Assembly (NCBI RefSeq): GCF_016616235.1
Contig: NZ_CP067100.1
Span: 1,547,001-1,611,000, forward strand
Direction: 5' to 3'
Origin: Bradyrhizobium diazoefficiens
GTDB taxonomy: Bacteria; Pseudomonadota; Alphaproteobacteria; Rhizobiales; Xanthobacteraceae
Length of the DNA: 64,000 bases
The notes beneath the pieces are model-generated. The model was not told the origin of the DNA. It did no database searches and saw nothing but the letters and a program-made list of their open reading frames with translations. This document shows positions 8,549-17,780 of the stretch, one piece after another. The stretch's first letter is position 1. Each line of letters starts with the position of its first letter. The translations under genes and the position numbers were made by a program.

Positions 8549-10420
8549 ATGGCCAGTCTGTCGGCCTCCAACCATGTCGCCCGTGTTCTGTCCGTCGCCA
8601 ATCAGGTTACTGACCGCTTGGCCGACGTCGACGCCTCCTCGCGCATCGCCAATTCCTGGCGGCGCTGCCTGATCAGCCACAAGCTCGATCCCGCCCGCCA
8701 AGGCCCGCCGCAGACGCTGACCGAGTCCGAGATCCGTCACGTCGCAGAACCCATGGAGGACACGATCAGGCTTCTCACGCCCGAGCTCGACGATCTCGCC
8801 CGCGTGCTGCGCGATGCCGGCTACTGCGTCAATCTGGCAGACGCGAACGCGACCATGCTGTTCAGCCGCCTGCCGGGCGAGGCCGACGCAAAGATGTTTC
8901 TGGATTGGAAGATCTACACCGGCTCCAACTTCGCCGAGGCGTTCGAGGGCACCAACGGCCTCGGCACCGCGCTGGCCGAAGAGAAGCCGATCCTGGTGCA
9001 TCGCGACGAGCATTTTCGTGCGCAGTGGCACATGTTCTCCTGCGCGGTGGCGCCGCTGTTCGATCAGGCCGGCCGGCTCGCCGGCGCCATCAACATCACC
9101 TCCTGCCGCGAGGATCTGGCGCGGGCCGCGCATCAGCTTGCGCTCGCGGTGACGATGGAGGCGACGCGGCGGATGGAGGGCGCGATCTTCCGCGGCCGTT
9201 TCCGCAATGCCTGGATCGCGACCGTGCCGGGAGACGGCGGCAGCGGCCTCATCGCCTATGACGACGACCGCCGCATCGTCGGCGCCTGCCGCTCGGCGCG
9301 GGCGCTGCTGGGCCTCACCGATGGCCTGATCGCATCCGGCATCGATCTGTCGCGCTACATCAAATTCGACCATCACGCCGGGCGCAACGCCGACGAGCTC
9401 GTCGAGCTGCGCCGTGCCGATGGACGTGCACTGGGCCAGGGCCGTATCGCGCCGCCGCTGCACACGAGGTTGCCCACCCCGCGCCGCGACGCGCCCGCGG
9501 ACCGTTTCGACGCGCTGCATAGGCTCGCCGGCCGCGATCCCGGCCTGGTCAAAAGCGTGAAGCGGCTCAGAAGCATCGGCGATCACAATTTGCCGGTGCT
9601 GCTGCATGGCGAGACTGGGGTCGGCAAGGACGTGTTCGCGCGCGCCATTCATGCTGCGAGCAGCCGCGCGCGCAACAATTACGTCGCGCTGAACTGTGCG
9701 GCGATGCCCGAGAGCCTGATCGACGCCGAGCTGTTCGGCTACGAGGCGGGCGCCTTCACCGGCGCGCGGCGTGAGGGCTCGAAGGGCCTGATCGTGCAGG
9801 CCGACGGCGGCACGTTGTTTCTGGACGAGATCGGCGACATGCCGATCGCGTTGCAGACGCGCCTGCTCCGCGTCCTGGAAAACCGCGAGGTCTGGCCGCT
9901 CGGCGCGCGGAGGCCCGTGCCGGTGGATATCCGCCTCATCAGCGCGACCCACCGTGATCTCGGCCGCATGACGGAGGCGGGCGCCTTCCGCGCCGACCTC
10001 TATTTCCGCCTGCGCGGCATGGAGGTACGGCTGCCGTCCTTACGCGATCGCGCCGATCGGGACGATATCATTCGCCAGGTCGCGCGCGAGGAGGCGCCGA
10101 ACTGCCGCCTGTCGGACGAGGCCTGGGCGCTGCTCTCGGGCTATCCCTATCCCGGCAACATGCGCCAGCTCCGCCATGTGCTGCGGCTTGCCGGCTGCAC
10201 GGCGGAGGATGGTGTCATCACGGACGCGGATCTTGATCTGCCGCCGTTCGGGGGAAGAGTGGAGCCGAACCTCGCAGCGGCTGAGCGTGCGGCGATCGTG
10301 GAGGCGCTCCGCAAGCACGGTGGTCGCGTGACGGAAGCAGCGCGTGCGCTGAAGCTGAGCCGCGCGACGCTGTATCGCAAGATCAAGCTGCTGAAGATCG
10401 AGACTGCGCAGCAGCGCTGA
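8549..10420 (+). CDS. AcoR-like sigma-54-dependent transcriptional activator
   Basis: 623 aa from the ATG at 8549, with GGGTGGAG about 10 nt upstream; a GTG at 8534 is a weaker start. Domains: an N-terminal helical region with SSRIANSWRRC, typical of AcoR/DhaR regulators; a GAF sensor at about 80-215; an AAA+ domain at about 325-545 with Walker A GETGVGKD, the sigma-54 contact loop GAFTGA intact, and Walker B GGTLFLDEIGD; and a C-terminal Fis-type HTH at about 580-618. It activates a sigma-54 promoter in response to a small ligand bound by GAF. AcoR relatives control acetoin, glycerol or alcohol catabolism. No acetoin genes lie in the window and the target is unknown; the upstream carboxylase is one candidate. 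Confidence 0.9.
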   Translation: MASLSASNHVARVLSVANQVTDRLADVDASSRIANSWRRCLISHKLDPARQGPPQTLTESEIRHVAEPMEDTIRLLTPELDDLARVLRDAGYCVNLADANATMLFSRLPGEADAKMFLDWKIYTGSNFAEAFEGTNGLGTALAEEKPILVHRDEHFRAQWHMFSCAVAPLFDQAGRLAGAINITSCREDLARAAHQLALAVTMEATRRMEGAIFRGRFRNAWIATVPGDGGSGLIAYDDDRRIVGACRSARALLGLTDGLIASGIDLSRYIKFDHHAGRNADELVELRRADGRALGQGRIAPPLHTRLPTPRRDAPADRFDALHRLAGRDPGLVKSVKRLRSIGDHNLPVLLHGETGVGKDVFARAIHAASSRARNNYVALNCAAMPESLIDAELFGYEAGAFTGARREGSKGLIVQADGGTLFLDEIGDMPIALQTRLLRVLENREVWPLGARRPVPVDIRLISATHRDLGRMTEAGAFRADLYFRLRGMEVRLPSLRDRADRDDIIRQVAREEAPNCRLSDEAWALLSGYPYPGNMRQLRHVLRLAGCTAEDGVITDADLDLPPFGGRVEPNLAAAERAAIVEALRKHGGRVTEAARALKLSRATLYRKIKLLKIETAQQR

Positions 10421-10439
10421 ATCAACGCGGCGAGCGCTC

Positions 10440-10609
10440 TTTCCCTCTCCCCTTGTGGGGCCCCTTGTGGGAGAGGGTGGCTCGCCGCGAGAGCGGCGAG
10501 ACGGGCGAGGGGTATCTCTCCCCGCGTAAATCTCTCACCTTTGAATTCGTGGAGAGAACCCCTCATCCGGCGCTTCGCGCCATCTTCTCCCACAAGGGGG
10601 GGAAGGGAA
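10440..10609. repeat. CTCTCCCC-type intergenic palindromic repeat, copy A
   Basis: A CCCTCTCCCC hairpin at the left end and CTTCTCCCACAAG / GGGGAAGGG at the right enclose smaller palindromes (CTCGCCGCGAGAGCGGCGAG region; GGCGCTTCGCGCC). It fills the space between the AcoR-like gene and the convergent flavin reductase, so it may also act as a bidirectional terminator. Related copies lie near 23.1, 42.0, 50.6, 52.4 and 56.2 kb. Confidence 0.65.
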
Positions 10610-10625
10610 AAAAGCGAGCGTGCCC

Positions 10626-11195
10626 CTACGAAAAATCCGTCCAGCTCAAATGCCGCGAATCGAGGTCGCCGACTGAAACGGTCTCGCGGATCTCGTGTGG
10701 CGTGTGGAAGCTGCTGCGCAGATACACGAGTGGCGCGGCTCCGTCGGAATGCGAGACGCCACGCACCTCGCCGACGAAGATCGAATGCGTCTTGGTTTCG
10801 AACTCCCGCGCCAGCACGCAATCGAACGCGGCGACCGCATCATTCAGCACCGGCGCGCCGGTCACCCCTCGCGTCCATTGCCCGAACGCAAAACGGTCAT
10901 CGCCGTTGACGCCCTTCTGGCCGCTGAAGGTCAACGCCAGCATGGCATGATCCTCGTGCAGGAAGTTGATCGCGAAGGCGCCTTCCTCGCGGATGCGCGC
11001 ATGCGCGCTGGCATTGCGGTTGACGCAAACGATCAGCGAGGGTGGCGAATCCGACAGCGAGCAAGCCGAGGTCACCGTCAGCCCGGTGCGCTTGCCGTGC
11101 TCGGCGCCGACCGTGACCAGCGCCACGGCGCCGGCGCATTGACGCATCGCCTGCTTGAAGTCCTTTGCGTCGGGAGGATTGGCGTCGACCGTCAC
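10626..11195 (-). CDS. Flavin reductase-like FMN-binding protein
   Basis: 189 aa from a GTG start preceded by GGAG at 8-nt spacing; a longer frame reaches 11246 but has no ribosome-binding site. It has the split-barrel fold signature of the flavin reductase (DIM6/NTAB, HpaC-like) family: MRQCAGAVALVTV near the start, GLTVTSACSLSDSPPSLIVCVN, then AFAINFL and FVGEV. Such proteins reduce FMN or FAD with NAD(P)H and hand it to a monooxygenase. It lies 57 bp downstream of a luciferase-like monooxygenase on the same strand, so the pair most likely forms a two-component flavin-dependent monooxygenase. Confidence 0.88.
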   Translation of the reverse strand: MTVDANPPDAKDFKQAMRQCAGAVALVTVGAEHGKRTGLTVTSACSLSDSPPSLIVCVNRNASAHARIREEGAFAINFLHEDHAMLALTFSGQKGVNGDDRFAFGQWTRGVTGAPVLNDAVAAFDCVLAREFETKTHSIFVGEVRGVSHSDGAAPLVYLRSSFHTPHEIRETVSVGDLDSRHLSWTDFS

Positions 11196-11252
11196 GCGGA
11201 AATCTCCGAAAGAGAAGCGGGTGCGACACGATTGCGCCGCACCCACTTGCGG

Positions 11253-12350
11253 TCAAGCCACCTTCTTCGCGGAGCCGAGATGCTTCAGGCGCGGCATCAC
11301 CTCATTGGCGAGCAGCGAGAGCGAGTGGTGCCAGGCCTCGGCCTTGTGCTTGTAGTCAAAGCCGAACACCAGCAGCACGCCGAAGCCGCCGACCTCGTCG
11401 TAGATCTTCTCGATCTTGTCGGCGACGGTCGCGGGCGAGCCGACGATCCAGTTCCGCTTGGCGCAATATTCGACCGTGACGTCGCTGTCGGGGACGTCGG
11501 GCGCGTGCTTCAGATAGTCCTTGAAGCCGAAATGGCCGAGCAGCGGCAGGAAGTACTCGTGCATCATCCGGCCCATCATGTCGCCGGTCGAGAGCTTCCA
11601 GGCCTCCTCATCGGTGTCGGCGACGAAAACTTCACGCACCAGCCGCCAGTCCTGGCGGTTCGGCTTGCGACCGGTTTTCGCGGCGCCTGCCACCACCGAG
11701 TCCCAATGGCTGCCGACATAGGCCGGGTTGAGGTTGAGGCTCATCGGGATGAAGCCGCGCTCGCCCGCGAGCTTGAGCGTGTCCGAGTTTTTCGACAGCC
11801 CGGCAACGCCGATCGGCGGATGCGGCGCCTGCAGCGGCTTGATGTGGGGCTTGAGGAAATCGAACATCGTGTCCGGCTTGGTCACCGTCCAGAACTTGCC
11901 CTTGTAGGTGAAGGGCGCGGGATCGGACCAGAGCTTCAGGATGATCTCCAGCGCCTCGCGGGTCATGTCGCGGTTCTGGCCGCTCATGCCGTCGACGTTG
12001 AACATCGCCCAGTCACTCGGCAGTCCCGATGCTGCGACGCCGAAATTGAGCCGGCCCTCGGAAAGATGATCCAGCATCGCGACGCGGTTGGCGAGTTCGG
12101 CCGGGTGATGATAGGGCAGCAGGAATCCGCCCGGGCCGATGCGGATGTTCTTGGTCTGCATCAGGGCCTGCGCGATCAAAAGATCCGGCGTGGGATTGGG
12201 TTCCCAGGGTGCGGTGTGGTGCTCGCCGACCCAGGCCTCCTGATAGCCGAGCTCGTCGAGCCAGCGCATGACCTGCAGGTCCCAGTCGTTGCCTTCCTTC
12301 AAGCCGCACTCCGGCGGATGCGAAGGCATCGTGAAATAGCCGATCTCCAT
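11253..12350 (-). CDS. Luciferase-like (LLM class) flavin-dependent monooxygenase
   Basis: 365 aa, ATG start at 12350 with GAGGA 5 nt upstream; an in-frame ATG at 12362 lies on top of that ribosome-binding site and is rejected. TIM-barrel bacterial-luciferase fold: MEIGYFTMPSHPP at the N-terminus, a LDELGYQEAWVGEHH block, LPYHHPAELANRVAMLDHLSEGR, and a C-terminal GSPATVADKIEKIYDEVGGFG. Members oxidise organic substrates with FMNH2 and O2. The flavin reductase downstream would supply FMNH2. It is divergent from dgoK. Substrate unknown; motif layout is close to alkanal/limonene monooxygenase-type LLM proteins. Confidence 0.9.
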   Translation of the reverse strand: MEIGYFTMPSHPPECGLKEGNDWDLQVMRWLDELGYQEAWVGEHHTAPWEPNPTPDLLIAQALMQTKNIRIGPGGFLLPYHHPAELANRVAMLDHLSEGRLNFGVAASGLPSDWAMFNVDGMSGQNRDMTREALEIILKLWSDPAPFTYKGKFWTVTKPDTMFDFLKPHIKPLQAPHPPIGVAGLSKNSDTLKLAGERGFIPMSLNLNPAYVGSHWDSVVAGAAKTGRKPNRQDWRLVREVFVADTDEEAWKLSTGDMMGRMMHEYFLPLLGHFGFKDYLKHAPDVPDSDVTVEYCAKRNWIVGSPATVADKIEKIYDEVGGFGVLLVFGFDYKHKAEAWHHSLSLLANEVMPRLKHLGSAKKVA

Positions 12351-12570
12351 GGGTGTCCTCATCTGATGTTGACGCGTCTTGCTGCGCGGTTCACGGATGT
12401 GAGTGGGATGGCTTCAGCAAGCGGTGTGCCAGCGCGCCTTGCACGCCGGACCCGCGATAAAATGCTGGTTTGCGGCCGCAATAGCCGATATCCCGGGGCA
12501 GATTTGCGCAAGCGCCGTCTCATGGTCGCGAGACGGCGTCTTGCCGGTGAGACGAAGGATGTGCGCTACG

Positions 12571-13485
12571 ATGACCGAACCCGCCTATGTCGCGGTGGAC
12601 TGGGGCACCAGCAGTTTTCGCCTGTGGCTGGTCGACCACGCAGGCCATGTTCTGGCCGAGCGCCGTAGCGGCGAGGGCATGCTGGCGGCGGCGAAGGCCG
12701 GGTTCGCCGGCGTGCTGCAGTCGCATCTTGCCGCGGTCGAGGCACCGGATCATCTGCCCGTCCTGGTCTGCGGCATGGCCGGCGCAAAAACCGGCTGGGT
12801 CGAGGCGGGCTATGTCGACACGCCGGCGCCGCTCGCCGCCATCCTGAAGCAGGCCGTCCGCGTGCCGGATCAGGCGCGCGACATCCGCATCCTGCCGGGT
12901 ATCGCGCAGCGCGACGTCAAGCGGCCGGATGTGATGCGCGGCGAGGAGACGCAATTGCTTGGCGCGCTCGGTCTCGACGCCGCCGGCGAAGCGCTGGTCT
13001 GCATGCCCGGCACGCATTCGAAATGGGTCCGCGCCAGGGGCGGCACCGTCGCGCATTTTTCCACCTTCATGACCGGCGAGCTGTTCAGCGTGGTCTCGCG
13101 CGAGACGATTCTGTCGCTCGCGATAGCCAATGCCGCTGACGCCGAGGATGTCCCAAGCTTCAAGGCGGCCGTGAAGGCCGCTTACGAAGCGCCGGCCTTT
13201 GCGGCCAACCTGCTGTTCACCGCGCGGTCGCGCCAGTTGCTGTTCGGCGGCACGCCGGCCGCGGCGCGCGAAACGTTGTCGGGCACGTTGATCGGCGCCG
13301 AGCTGGCGGCGGGGCTCTCCGGCAGCGTGCCGCAGGCCGGCATCACGCTGATTGCTTCGGGTCGGCTCGCAGCGCTGTATCGCCGCGCCTTCGATGCGCT
13401 GTCGGTGACCGTGCAGCCGGTCGATGCGGATGAAGCGGTCCGCCGCGGCCTGTCGATGGCGGCTGCGGCGATTTGGACCAAGTAG
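12571..13485 (+). CDS. dgoK: 2-dehydro-3-deoxygalactonokinase
   Basis: 304 aa from the ATG at 12571 with AAGGA upstream. The N-terminal phosphate-1 motif AVDWGTSSFRLWLVD and the CMPGTHSKWV block are characteristic of DgoK, a sugar kinase that phosphorylates 2-keto-3-deoxygalactonate at C6 in the De Ley-Doudoroff pathway. A typical GMAGAKTGWVEAGYVDTPAPL stretch also matches. The stop is followed 13 nt later by the aldolase DgoA, so the two consecutive pathway steps are one operon. Galactonate dehydratase, dehydrogenase and transporter are not in the window. Confidence 0.92.
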   Translation: MTEPAYVAVDWGTSSFRLWLVDHAGHVLAERRSGEGMLAAAKAGFAGVLQSHLAAVEAPDHLPVLVCGMAGAKTGWVEAGYVDTPAPLAAILKQAVRVPDQARDIRILPGIAQRDVKRPDVMRGEETQLLGALGLDAAGEALVCMPGTHSKWVRARGGTVAHFSTFMTGELFSVVSRETILSLAIANAADAEDVPSFKAAVKAAYEAPAFAANLLFTARSRQLLFGGTPAAARETLSGTLIGAELAAGLSGSVPQAGITLIASGRLAALYRRAFDALSVTVQPVDADEAVRRGLSMAAAAIWTK

Positions 13486-13498
13486 AAGGATTCTTGAG

Positions 13499-14131
13499 AT
13501 GAGCGTTCCTTTTCCGTCGATGCAGCGGCCGCTGGTCGCGATCCTGCGCGGCATCAAGCCCGAGGAGACCGAGGCTATCGTCGGCGTGCTGATCGAGGCC
13601 GGCATGACCGCGATCGAGATTCCCTTGAACTCGCCGGATCCGTTCCGCTCGATCGGCATGGCCGTGAAGCAGGCGCCGGCCGGCGTATTGATCGGCGCCG
13701 GCACGGTGCTCACCGCGCAGGATGTCGATCGTCTCAACGACGCCGGCGGCAGACTGATGGTCTCGCCGAATGTCGACACCGACGTGCTGGCGCGGGCGCA
13801 TCAGCACGGCATGGTGACGCTTCCCGGCGTGTTCTCGCCGACCGAGGCGCTGCTCGCGGCGCGCTCCGGCGCCTCGGGCCTGAAATTCTTTCCGGCCAGC
13901 GTGCTAGGTGCGTCTGGCATTGCCGCGATCCGCGCGGTGCTCCCCGCGGGCGTGACGATCGCCGCGGTTGGCGGCGTCTCCGATCAGAATTTTGCGGAGT
14001 ACATCAAGGGCGGCGCGACGGCGTTCGGGCTCGGCTCTAGCCTCTACAAGCCCGGCATGTCGGCTGCCGATGTCGCCGCGCGCGCAAAGGCGACGATTTC
14101 GGCCTATGATCGGGCGATTGCGCAAGACTGA
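13499..14131 (+). CDS. dgoA: 2-dehydro-3-deoxy-6-phosphogalactonate aldolase
   Basis: 210 aa from the ATG at 13499; GAAGGA lies upstream. KDPG/KDPGal aldolase family TIM barrel: RPLVAILRGIKPEE, catalytic Glu40 in AIEIPLNSP, the GAGTV turn, SPNVDTDVLARA, LPGVFSPTEAL and the Schiff-base Lys129 in GLKFFPAS. It splits KDPGal into pyruvate and glyceraldehyde-3-phosphate, directly after the DgoK step. It is the second gene of dgoK-dgoA, and poxB follows 80 bp later on the same strand. The product pyruvate could feed PoxB, but a shared transcript is not shown. Confidence 0.93.
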   Translation: MSVPFPSMQRPLVAILRGIKPEETEAIVGVLIEAGMTAIEIPLNSPDPFRSIGMAVKQAPAGVLIGAGTVLTAQDVDRLNDAGGRLMVSPNVDTDVLARAHQHGMVTLPGVFSPTEALLAARSGASGLKFFPASVLGASGIAAIRAVLPAGVTIAAVGGVSDQNFAEYIKGGATAFGLGSSLYKPGMSAADVAARAKATISAYDRAIAQD

Positions 14132-14211
14132 ACCGGCAATAAACCAGCCGTGATGCCGTCACGGTCGGTTTGTATCCTATCTTGCTGTACTGGCGAGATC
14201 AGGAGACCGAC

Positions 14212-15948
14212 ATGGCGATCAACAATGTGGCCGATCTGTTCGTGGCAACGCTCGAGCAGGCCGGCGTCAAGCGCATCTACGGCATCGTCGGTGACAGCCT
14301 GAACGCGCTCACCGAGGCGCTGCGCCGCCGCGGCACCATCGAATGGATTCACGTCCGGCATGAGGAGGTCGCGGCGTTCGCCGCTGCGGGCGAAGCCGAG
14401 ATGACGGGAAGCCTCGCGGTCTGCGCGGGCTCCTGCGGCCCGGGCAATCTTCACCTGATTAACGGCCTGTTCGATGCCCATCGCAGCCGCGTCCCCGTGC
14501 TGGCGATCGCGGCGCAGATTCCGACCGCCGAGATCGGCGGCGGCTATTTCCAGGAAACCCACCCGCAAAATCTCTTTCGTGAGTGCAGCCATTATTGCGA
14601 GCTGGTCTCGGATTCGAGCCAGCTGCCCTTCGTGATCGAGAACGCGATCCGCGCAGCGGTGGGCCTGCGCGGCGTCGCTGTCGTCGCCATGCCGGGCGAC
14701 GTCGCCTTCCGCGCTCCGCCCAAGCGCGCGCTGTCGACCACGCGCGGCCTTGCGCTGTCGCCGCCGAAGGTCGTGCCGCAGGCGGATGAGCTGAAGGCAC
14801 TGGCGGATCTCCTCAACGGCGCCGAGCGCGTCACCCTCTTCTGCGGCCGCGGCTGCGCCGGTGCGCACGCGTCGCTGATGCAGCTCGCAGAAGCGCTGAA
14901 GAGCCCGATCGTGCACGCGCTCGGCGGCAAGGAGCATGTTGAATACGACAACCCCTACGACGTCGGCATGACCGGCTTCATCGGCTTCTCCTCGGGCTAT
15001 GCCGCCATGCACGCCTGCGATGCACTGGTGATGCTCGGGACAGACTTCCCCTACAAGCAATTCTTCCCGACCGACGCGAAGGTCGCGCAGATCGACATCC
15101 GTCCGGAAAATCTGGGACGGCGGTGCAGGATCGATCTCGGCCTCGTCGGCGACGTCAAAGTCACCATCGAGGCGTTGCTGCCGCTGCTCAAGATCAAGAC
15201 GCAGCGCCGGCATCTCGACGACGCGGTCGCGCATTACAAGAGGGCGCGCGAAGGCCTCGACTCGCTCGCCAAGGGCACGCCCGGAGCTAAGCCGATCCAT
15301 CCGCAATATCTGGCAAAAGTCATCAGCGACCATGCCTCTGACGACGCCGTGTTCACCGCCGATGTCGGCACGCCCACGGTGTGGGCCGCGCGCTATCTCG
15401 ACATGAACGGCCGTCGCCGGCTGATCGGCTCGTTCGTGCATGGCTCGATGGCCAATGCGATGCCGCAGGCGATCGGCGCGCAGGCCGCGCAGCCCGGCCG
15501 CCAGGTGATCTCGCTCTCCGGCGACGGCGGCTTCACCATGCTGATGGGCGACCTCATCACGCTGACGCAGATGAAGCTGCCGGTGAAGGTGGTGGTGTTC
15601 AACAACGGCGTGCTCGGCTTCGTCGCGCTGGAGATGAAGGCCGCCGGCTTCGTCGATACCAATGTCGATCTGGAGAATCCCGACTTCGCGGCGATGGCGC
15701 GCGCGATGGGCATCTTTGCCAAGCGCGTCGAGGATCCCGGCGAGCTGCCCGGCGCCATGAAGGAGATGCTGGCCCACAACGGCCCGGCGCTGCTCGACGT
15801 CGTCACGGCCAAGCAGGAGCTGTCGATGCCGCCGACCATCACGGCCGAGCAGGTCAAGGGCTTCAGCCTCTGGGTGCTGCGCGCGGTGATGAACGGCCGC
15901 GGGGACGAGGTGCTCGACCTCGCGAAGACGAACTTGTTGCCGCGCTAA
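14212..15948 (+). CDS. poxB: Pyruvate dehydrogenase (quinone)/pyruvate oxidase, ThDP-dependent
   Basis: 578 aa from the ATG at 14212 with AGGAG 6 nt upstream; E. coli PoxB is 572 aa. Three-domain ThDP enzyme: a PYR domain with the cofactor-activating Glu51 in VRHEEVAAF, a central FAD-type domain, and a PP domain with the [15 protein letters not shown]...VVFNN ThDP/Mg motif at about 440-470. The set [34 protein letters not shown] and [14 protein letters not shown] is that of the PoxB group rather than acetolactate synthase. It oxidatively decarboxylates pyruvate to acetate and passes electrons to ubiquinone at the membrane. Its 3' end overlaps the convergent membrane protein by 4 nt. Confidence 0.88.
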   Translation: MAINNVADLFVATLEQAGVKRIYGIVGDSLNALTEALRRRGTIEWIHVRHEEVAAFAAAGEAEMTGSLAVCAGSCGPGNLHLINGLFDAHRSRVPVLAIAAQIPTAEIGGGYFQETHPQNLFRECSHYCELVSDSSQLPFVIENAIRAAVGLRGVAVVAMPGDVAFRAPPKRALSTTRGLALSPPKVVPQADELKALADLLNGAERVTLFCGRGCAGAHASLMQLAEALKSPIVHALGGKEHVEYDNPYDVGMTGFIGFSSGYAAMHACDALVMLGTDFPYKQFFPTDAKVAQIDIRPENLGRRCRIDLGLVGDVKVTIEALLPLLKIKTQRRHLDDAVAHYKRAREGLDSLAKGTPGAKPIHPQYLAKVISDHASDDAVFTADVGTPTVWAARYLDMNGRRRLIGSFVHGSMANAMPQAIGAQAAQPGRQVISLSGDGGFTMLMGDLITLTQMKLPVKVVVFNNGVLGFVALEMKAAGFVDTNVDLENPDFAAMARAMGIFAKRVEDPGELPGAMKEMLAHNGPALLDVVTAKQELSMPPTITAEQVKGFSLWVLRAVMNGRGDEVLDLAKTNLLPR

Positions 15949-16310
15949 CTGCGTTTGGCGGACGGTACGGGCAGCCGTTCATGGCGGCGCTGGAAGCGCT
16001 GCCAGTGCAGCACGATGCCGATGATGAGCGCCGGGACGAAGCCCGCTACGATCAGGAAATGCGGCAGCTGCGCCGGCGAGATGAATGCCATGGCGATGTC
16101 GGAGATCAGCCACAGCGCGGCGAACATCACCGCAAAGTCCGTGCGCGGGCAGCGCAGATAATAGAACACGGCGGTGATGATCACGGCGGGTCCGATCGCG
16201 ATTCCGATCATCACCGCCGTGAGCTCCGACGGCGTCAGCGCGTCGAGCACCATCGCTGCCAGCAGCCAGAGCGCGGCGAACATGGCGACGATGTCGAGCG
16301 GATGCCGCAA
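15945..16310 (-). CDS. Small integral membrane protein, unknown function
   Basis: 121 aa. It starts with TTG, preceded by GAGAGG at about 7 nt. About four hydrophobic helices are visible (about 7-24, 30-51, 58-78, 84-102) with a basic C-terminal tail ending in KRS. The first and third helices contain the near-identical stretch MFAALWL, so the protein looks like a duplicated two-helix hairpin. No known family is recognised. It is convergent with poxB; the stops overlap. Confidence 0.65.
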   Translation of the reverse strand: MRHPLDIVAMFAALWLLAAMVLDALTPSELTAVMIGIAIGPAVIITAVFYYLRCPRTDFAVMFAALWLISDIAMAFISPAQLPHFLIVAGFVPALIIGIVLHWQRFQRRHERLPVPSAKRS

Positions 16311-16378
16311 TCCAATACCTCTCGCAGGGAGCGCGCTATCGTTGTGGCCCGGCCCGCTGCCGTCAAGCGAAAATACGC

Positions 16379-17287
16379 CTATTCCTCGTCACTTCCGGGC
16401 GTCGGCCGCAGCATGAAATGGCCGAAAGCGGTGGCGATCGGCTTGTCCGCATCGCCCTGCCAGGCCCGTGCCTCGAACGCCACGATGCGCCGGCCCTGCT
16501 TCACGATCGAGACATTGGCAATGCTGTCGAGCGCGCGGCCGGAACGCAAGTAATTGACGGTGAGCCCGATCGGCTTGGGCAGCGCGGCGATGCCAAGCTC
16601 GCGCCGCACGCCGAAAATCGCGGTGGTCTCGAGGAAGGCGCCGGTCATGCCGCCATGGATCGCGGGCAGGATCGGGTTGCCGACGATCTTTGGCGAGAAC
16701 GGCATCGTCAGCGTGCCGTCGTCGTTGACGCGAATGCCGAGGCAGCGCGCAAACGGGCTGCTCGCGAACGGGCCGCCCGGATCGTCCGGCGCCTCCAGCG
16801 CCGGGATATGGCGCGAATCCATCCGGCCGTCGGCGAGCATATTGGTGCGGTTGGCGCCGATCATGAAGCAGGCGGTCGCGGTCGCGACCGGATCGTCCTC
16901 GGAGTCCTGATAAGCGGTGGAGCGCACGAAGGCGATCGAGCGCGTGGTGCGGAAGCAGACCGAATGCGCCTTGATGTCGAGACCGGGTGTGGCCGGCTTC
17001 TGGTAGTCGATGCGCAAGTCCAGGGTTGCGATCGCGCGGGTGCCGTCGAGCGCAAGTTGCACGGCCATGCCGCAGCTCTCGTCCAGCATCGCGGTGACGA
17101 CGCCGCCATGCAGCACGCCGGTCTCGGTGTCCCCGACGAAGACGGGCCGGTAGGGCAAGCTGGACCAGGCCTCACCCGGCGCGAAGCGGTCGAGCTGGAG
17201 CCCGCTGATATGGCCATAATCGGAGCGGCGGCCCCTAATCGCCTCGGCGAGTTCCTCGAATGGGAGCGTGGGAGATAGAGTGGACAT
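16379..17287 (-). CDS. Double-hotdog acyl-CoA thioesterase family protein (PaaI-like)
   Basis: 302 aa containing two successive hotdog domains. The first (about 40-145) has HGGVVTAMLDESCGMAV, followed by IATLDLRIDYQKPATPG. The second (about 180-295) has HGGMTGAFLETTAIFGV and LTVNYLRSGR. HGG followed by a helix with Asp or Glu is the PaaI/YbgC-type thioesterase active-site pattern. The first domain carries Asp and the second Glu. A tandem fusion would give an internal dimer. It probably hydrolyses an acyl- or aryl-CoA in the cytoplasm. ATG start at 17287; the gene is single and divergent from a small hypothetical. Confidence 0.8.
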   Translation of the reverse strand: MSTLSPTLPFEELAEAIRGRRSDYGHISGLQLDRFAPGEAWSSLPYRPVFVGDTETGVLHGGVVTAMLDESCGMAVQLALDGTRAIATLDLRIDYQKPATPGLDIKAHSVCFRTTRSIAFVRSTAYQDSEDDPVATATACFMIGANRTNMLADGRMDSRHIPALEAPDDPGGPFASSPFARCLGIRVNDDGTLTMPFSPKIVGNPILPAIHGGMTGAFLETTAIFGVRRELGIAALPKPIGLTVNYLRSGRALDSIANVSIVKQGRRIVAFEARAWQGDADKPIATAFGHFMLRPTPGSDEE

Positions 17288-17422
17288 GGCGACGTTCTAG
17301 ACCAGTGTCGGGCGCGGTGCAAAACCCGAACTGGCCGCCGGACGGCGGTTGGGCCTCGACAGGGCGGTCGGAAGCAACGATGGTGGATGCTTCGTTCGTT
17401 CGAGCAGCCGCAAGGAGCGCCC

Positions 17423-17740
17423 ATGACCGACCCCGAAACGCCCGCCAATCAGGGGCCCGTCACGATTTCGAGCTCGAGCTCGGAACGCGCGCCGATCATC
17501 TATTTCGACGGTGCCTCCTGCTTCGGCCATCACAATGGCGCGATCCAGATCGAGCTTGCCGCGAACCTATTGATGCCGGTCGGCGCCGCGGTCAGGGTCG
17601 ACGTGGTTCAGACCGCGCACTTGCGTTGCAGCGTGGCCGCCGCGCTTGCCCTGCGCGAAGCGCTCGACAAGGCGCTGGCGATGTATCAACAGGGACGGCA
17701 GCAGCCGGTGGCGGAGGAGATTCCGGCGGTGAAGAATTGA
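17423..17740 (+). CDS. Hypothetical protein, small soluble
   Basis: 105 aa from the ATG at 17423, with AAGGAG 5 nt upstream. The N-terminus is Ser/Pro-rich and probably disordered, followed by a compact domain with IIYFDGASCFGHHNGAIQIEL, a beta-hairpin-like VRVDVVQTAHLRCS, and a helix ALALREALDKALAMYQQ. No signal peptide or membrane segment. The pattern resembles small proteins built to sense or bind hydrophobic ligands, but I recognise no family. Real by its strong ribosome-binding site and codon use. Confidence 0.65.
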   Translation: MTDPETPANQGPVTISSSSSERAPIIYFDGASCFGHHNGAIQIELAANLLMPVGAAVRVDVVQTAHLRCSVAAALALREALDKALAMYQQGRQQPVAEEIPAVKN

Positions 17741-17780
17741 GGCGGGAAGCGCGATCGCGTATCACCGCGATCGCAGCCTC

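Noticed and set aside
10695..12668. 657-codon open frame on the + strand opposite the flavin reductase and monooxygenase
   Set aside because: It is antisense to two genes with clear motifs and ribosome-binding sites; its translation is low-complexity Arg/His/Asp-rich, as expected for the complement of GC3-rich coding DNA.
14104..15777. 557-codon open frame on the - strand opposite poxB
   Set aside because: Shadow frame created by GC3 bias; no recognisable protein.
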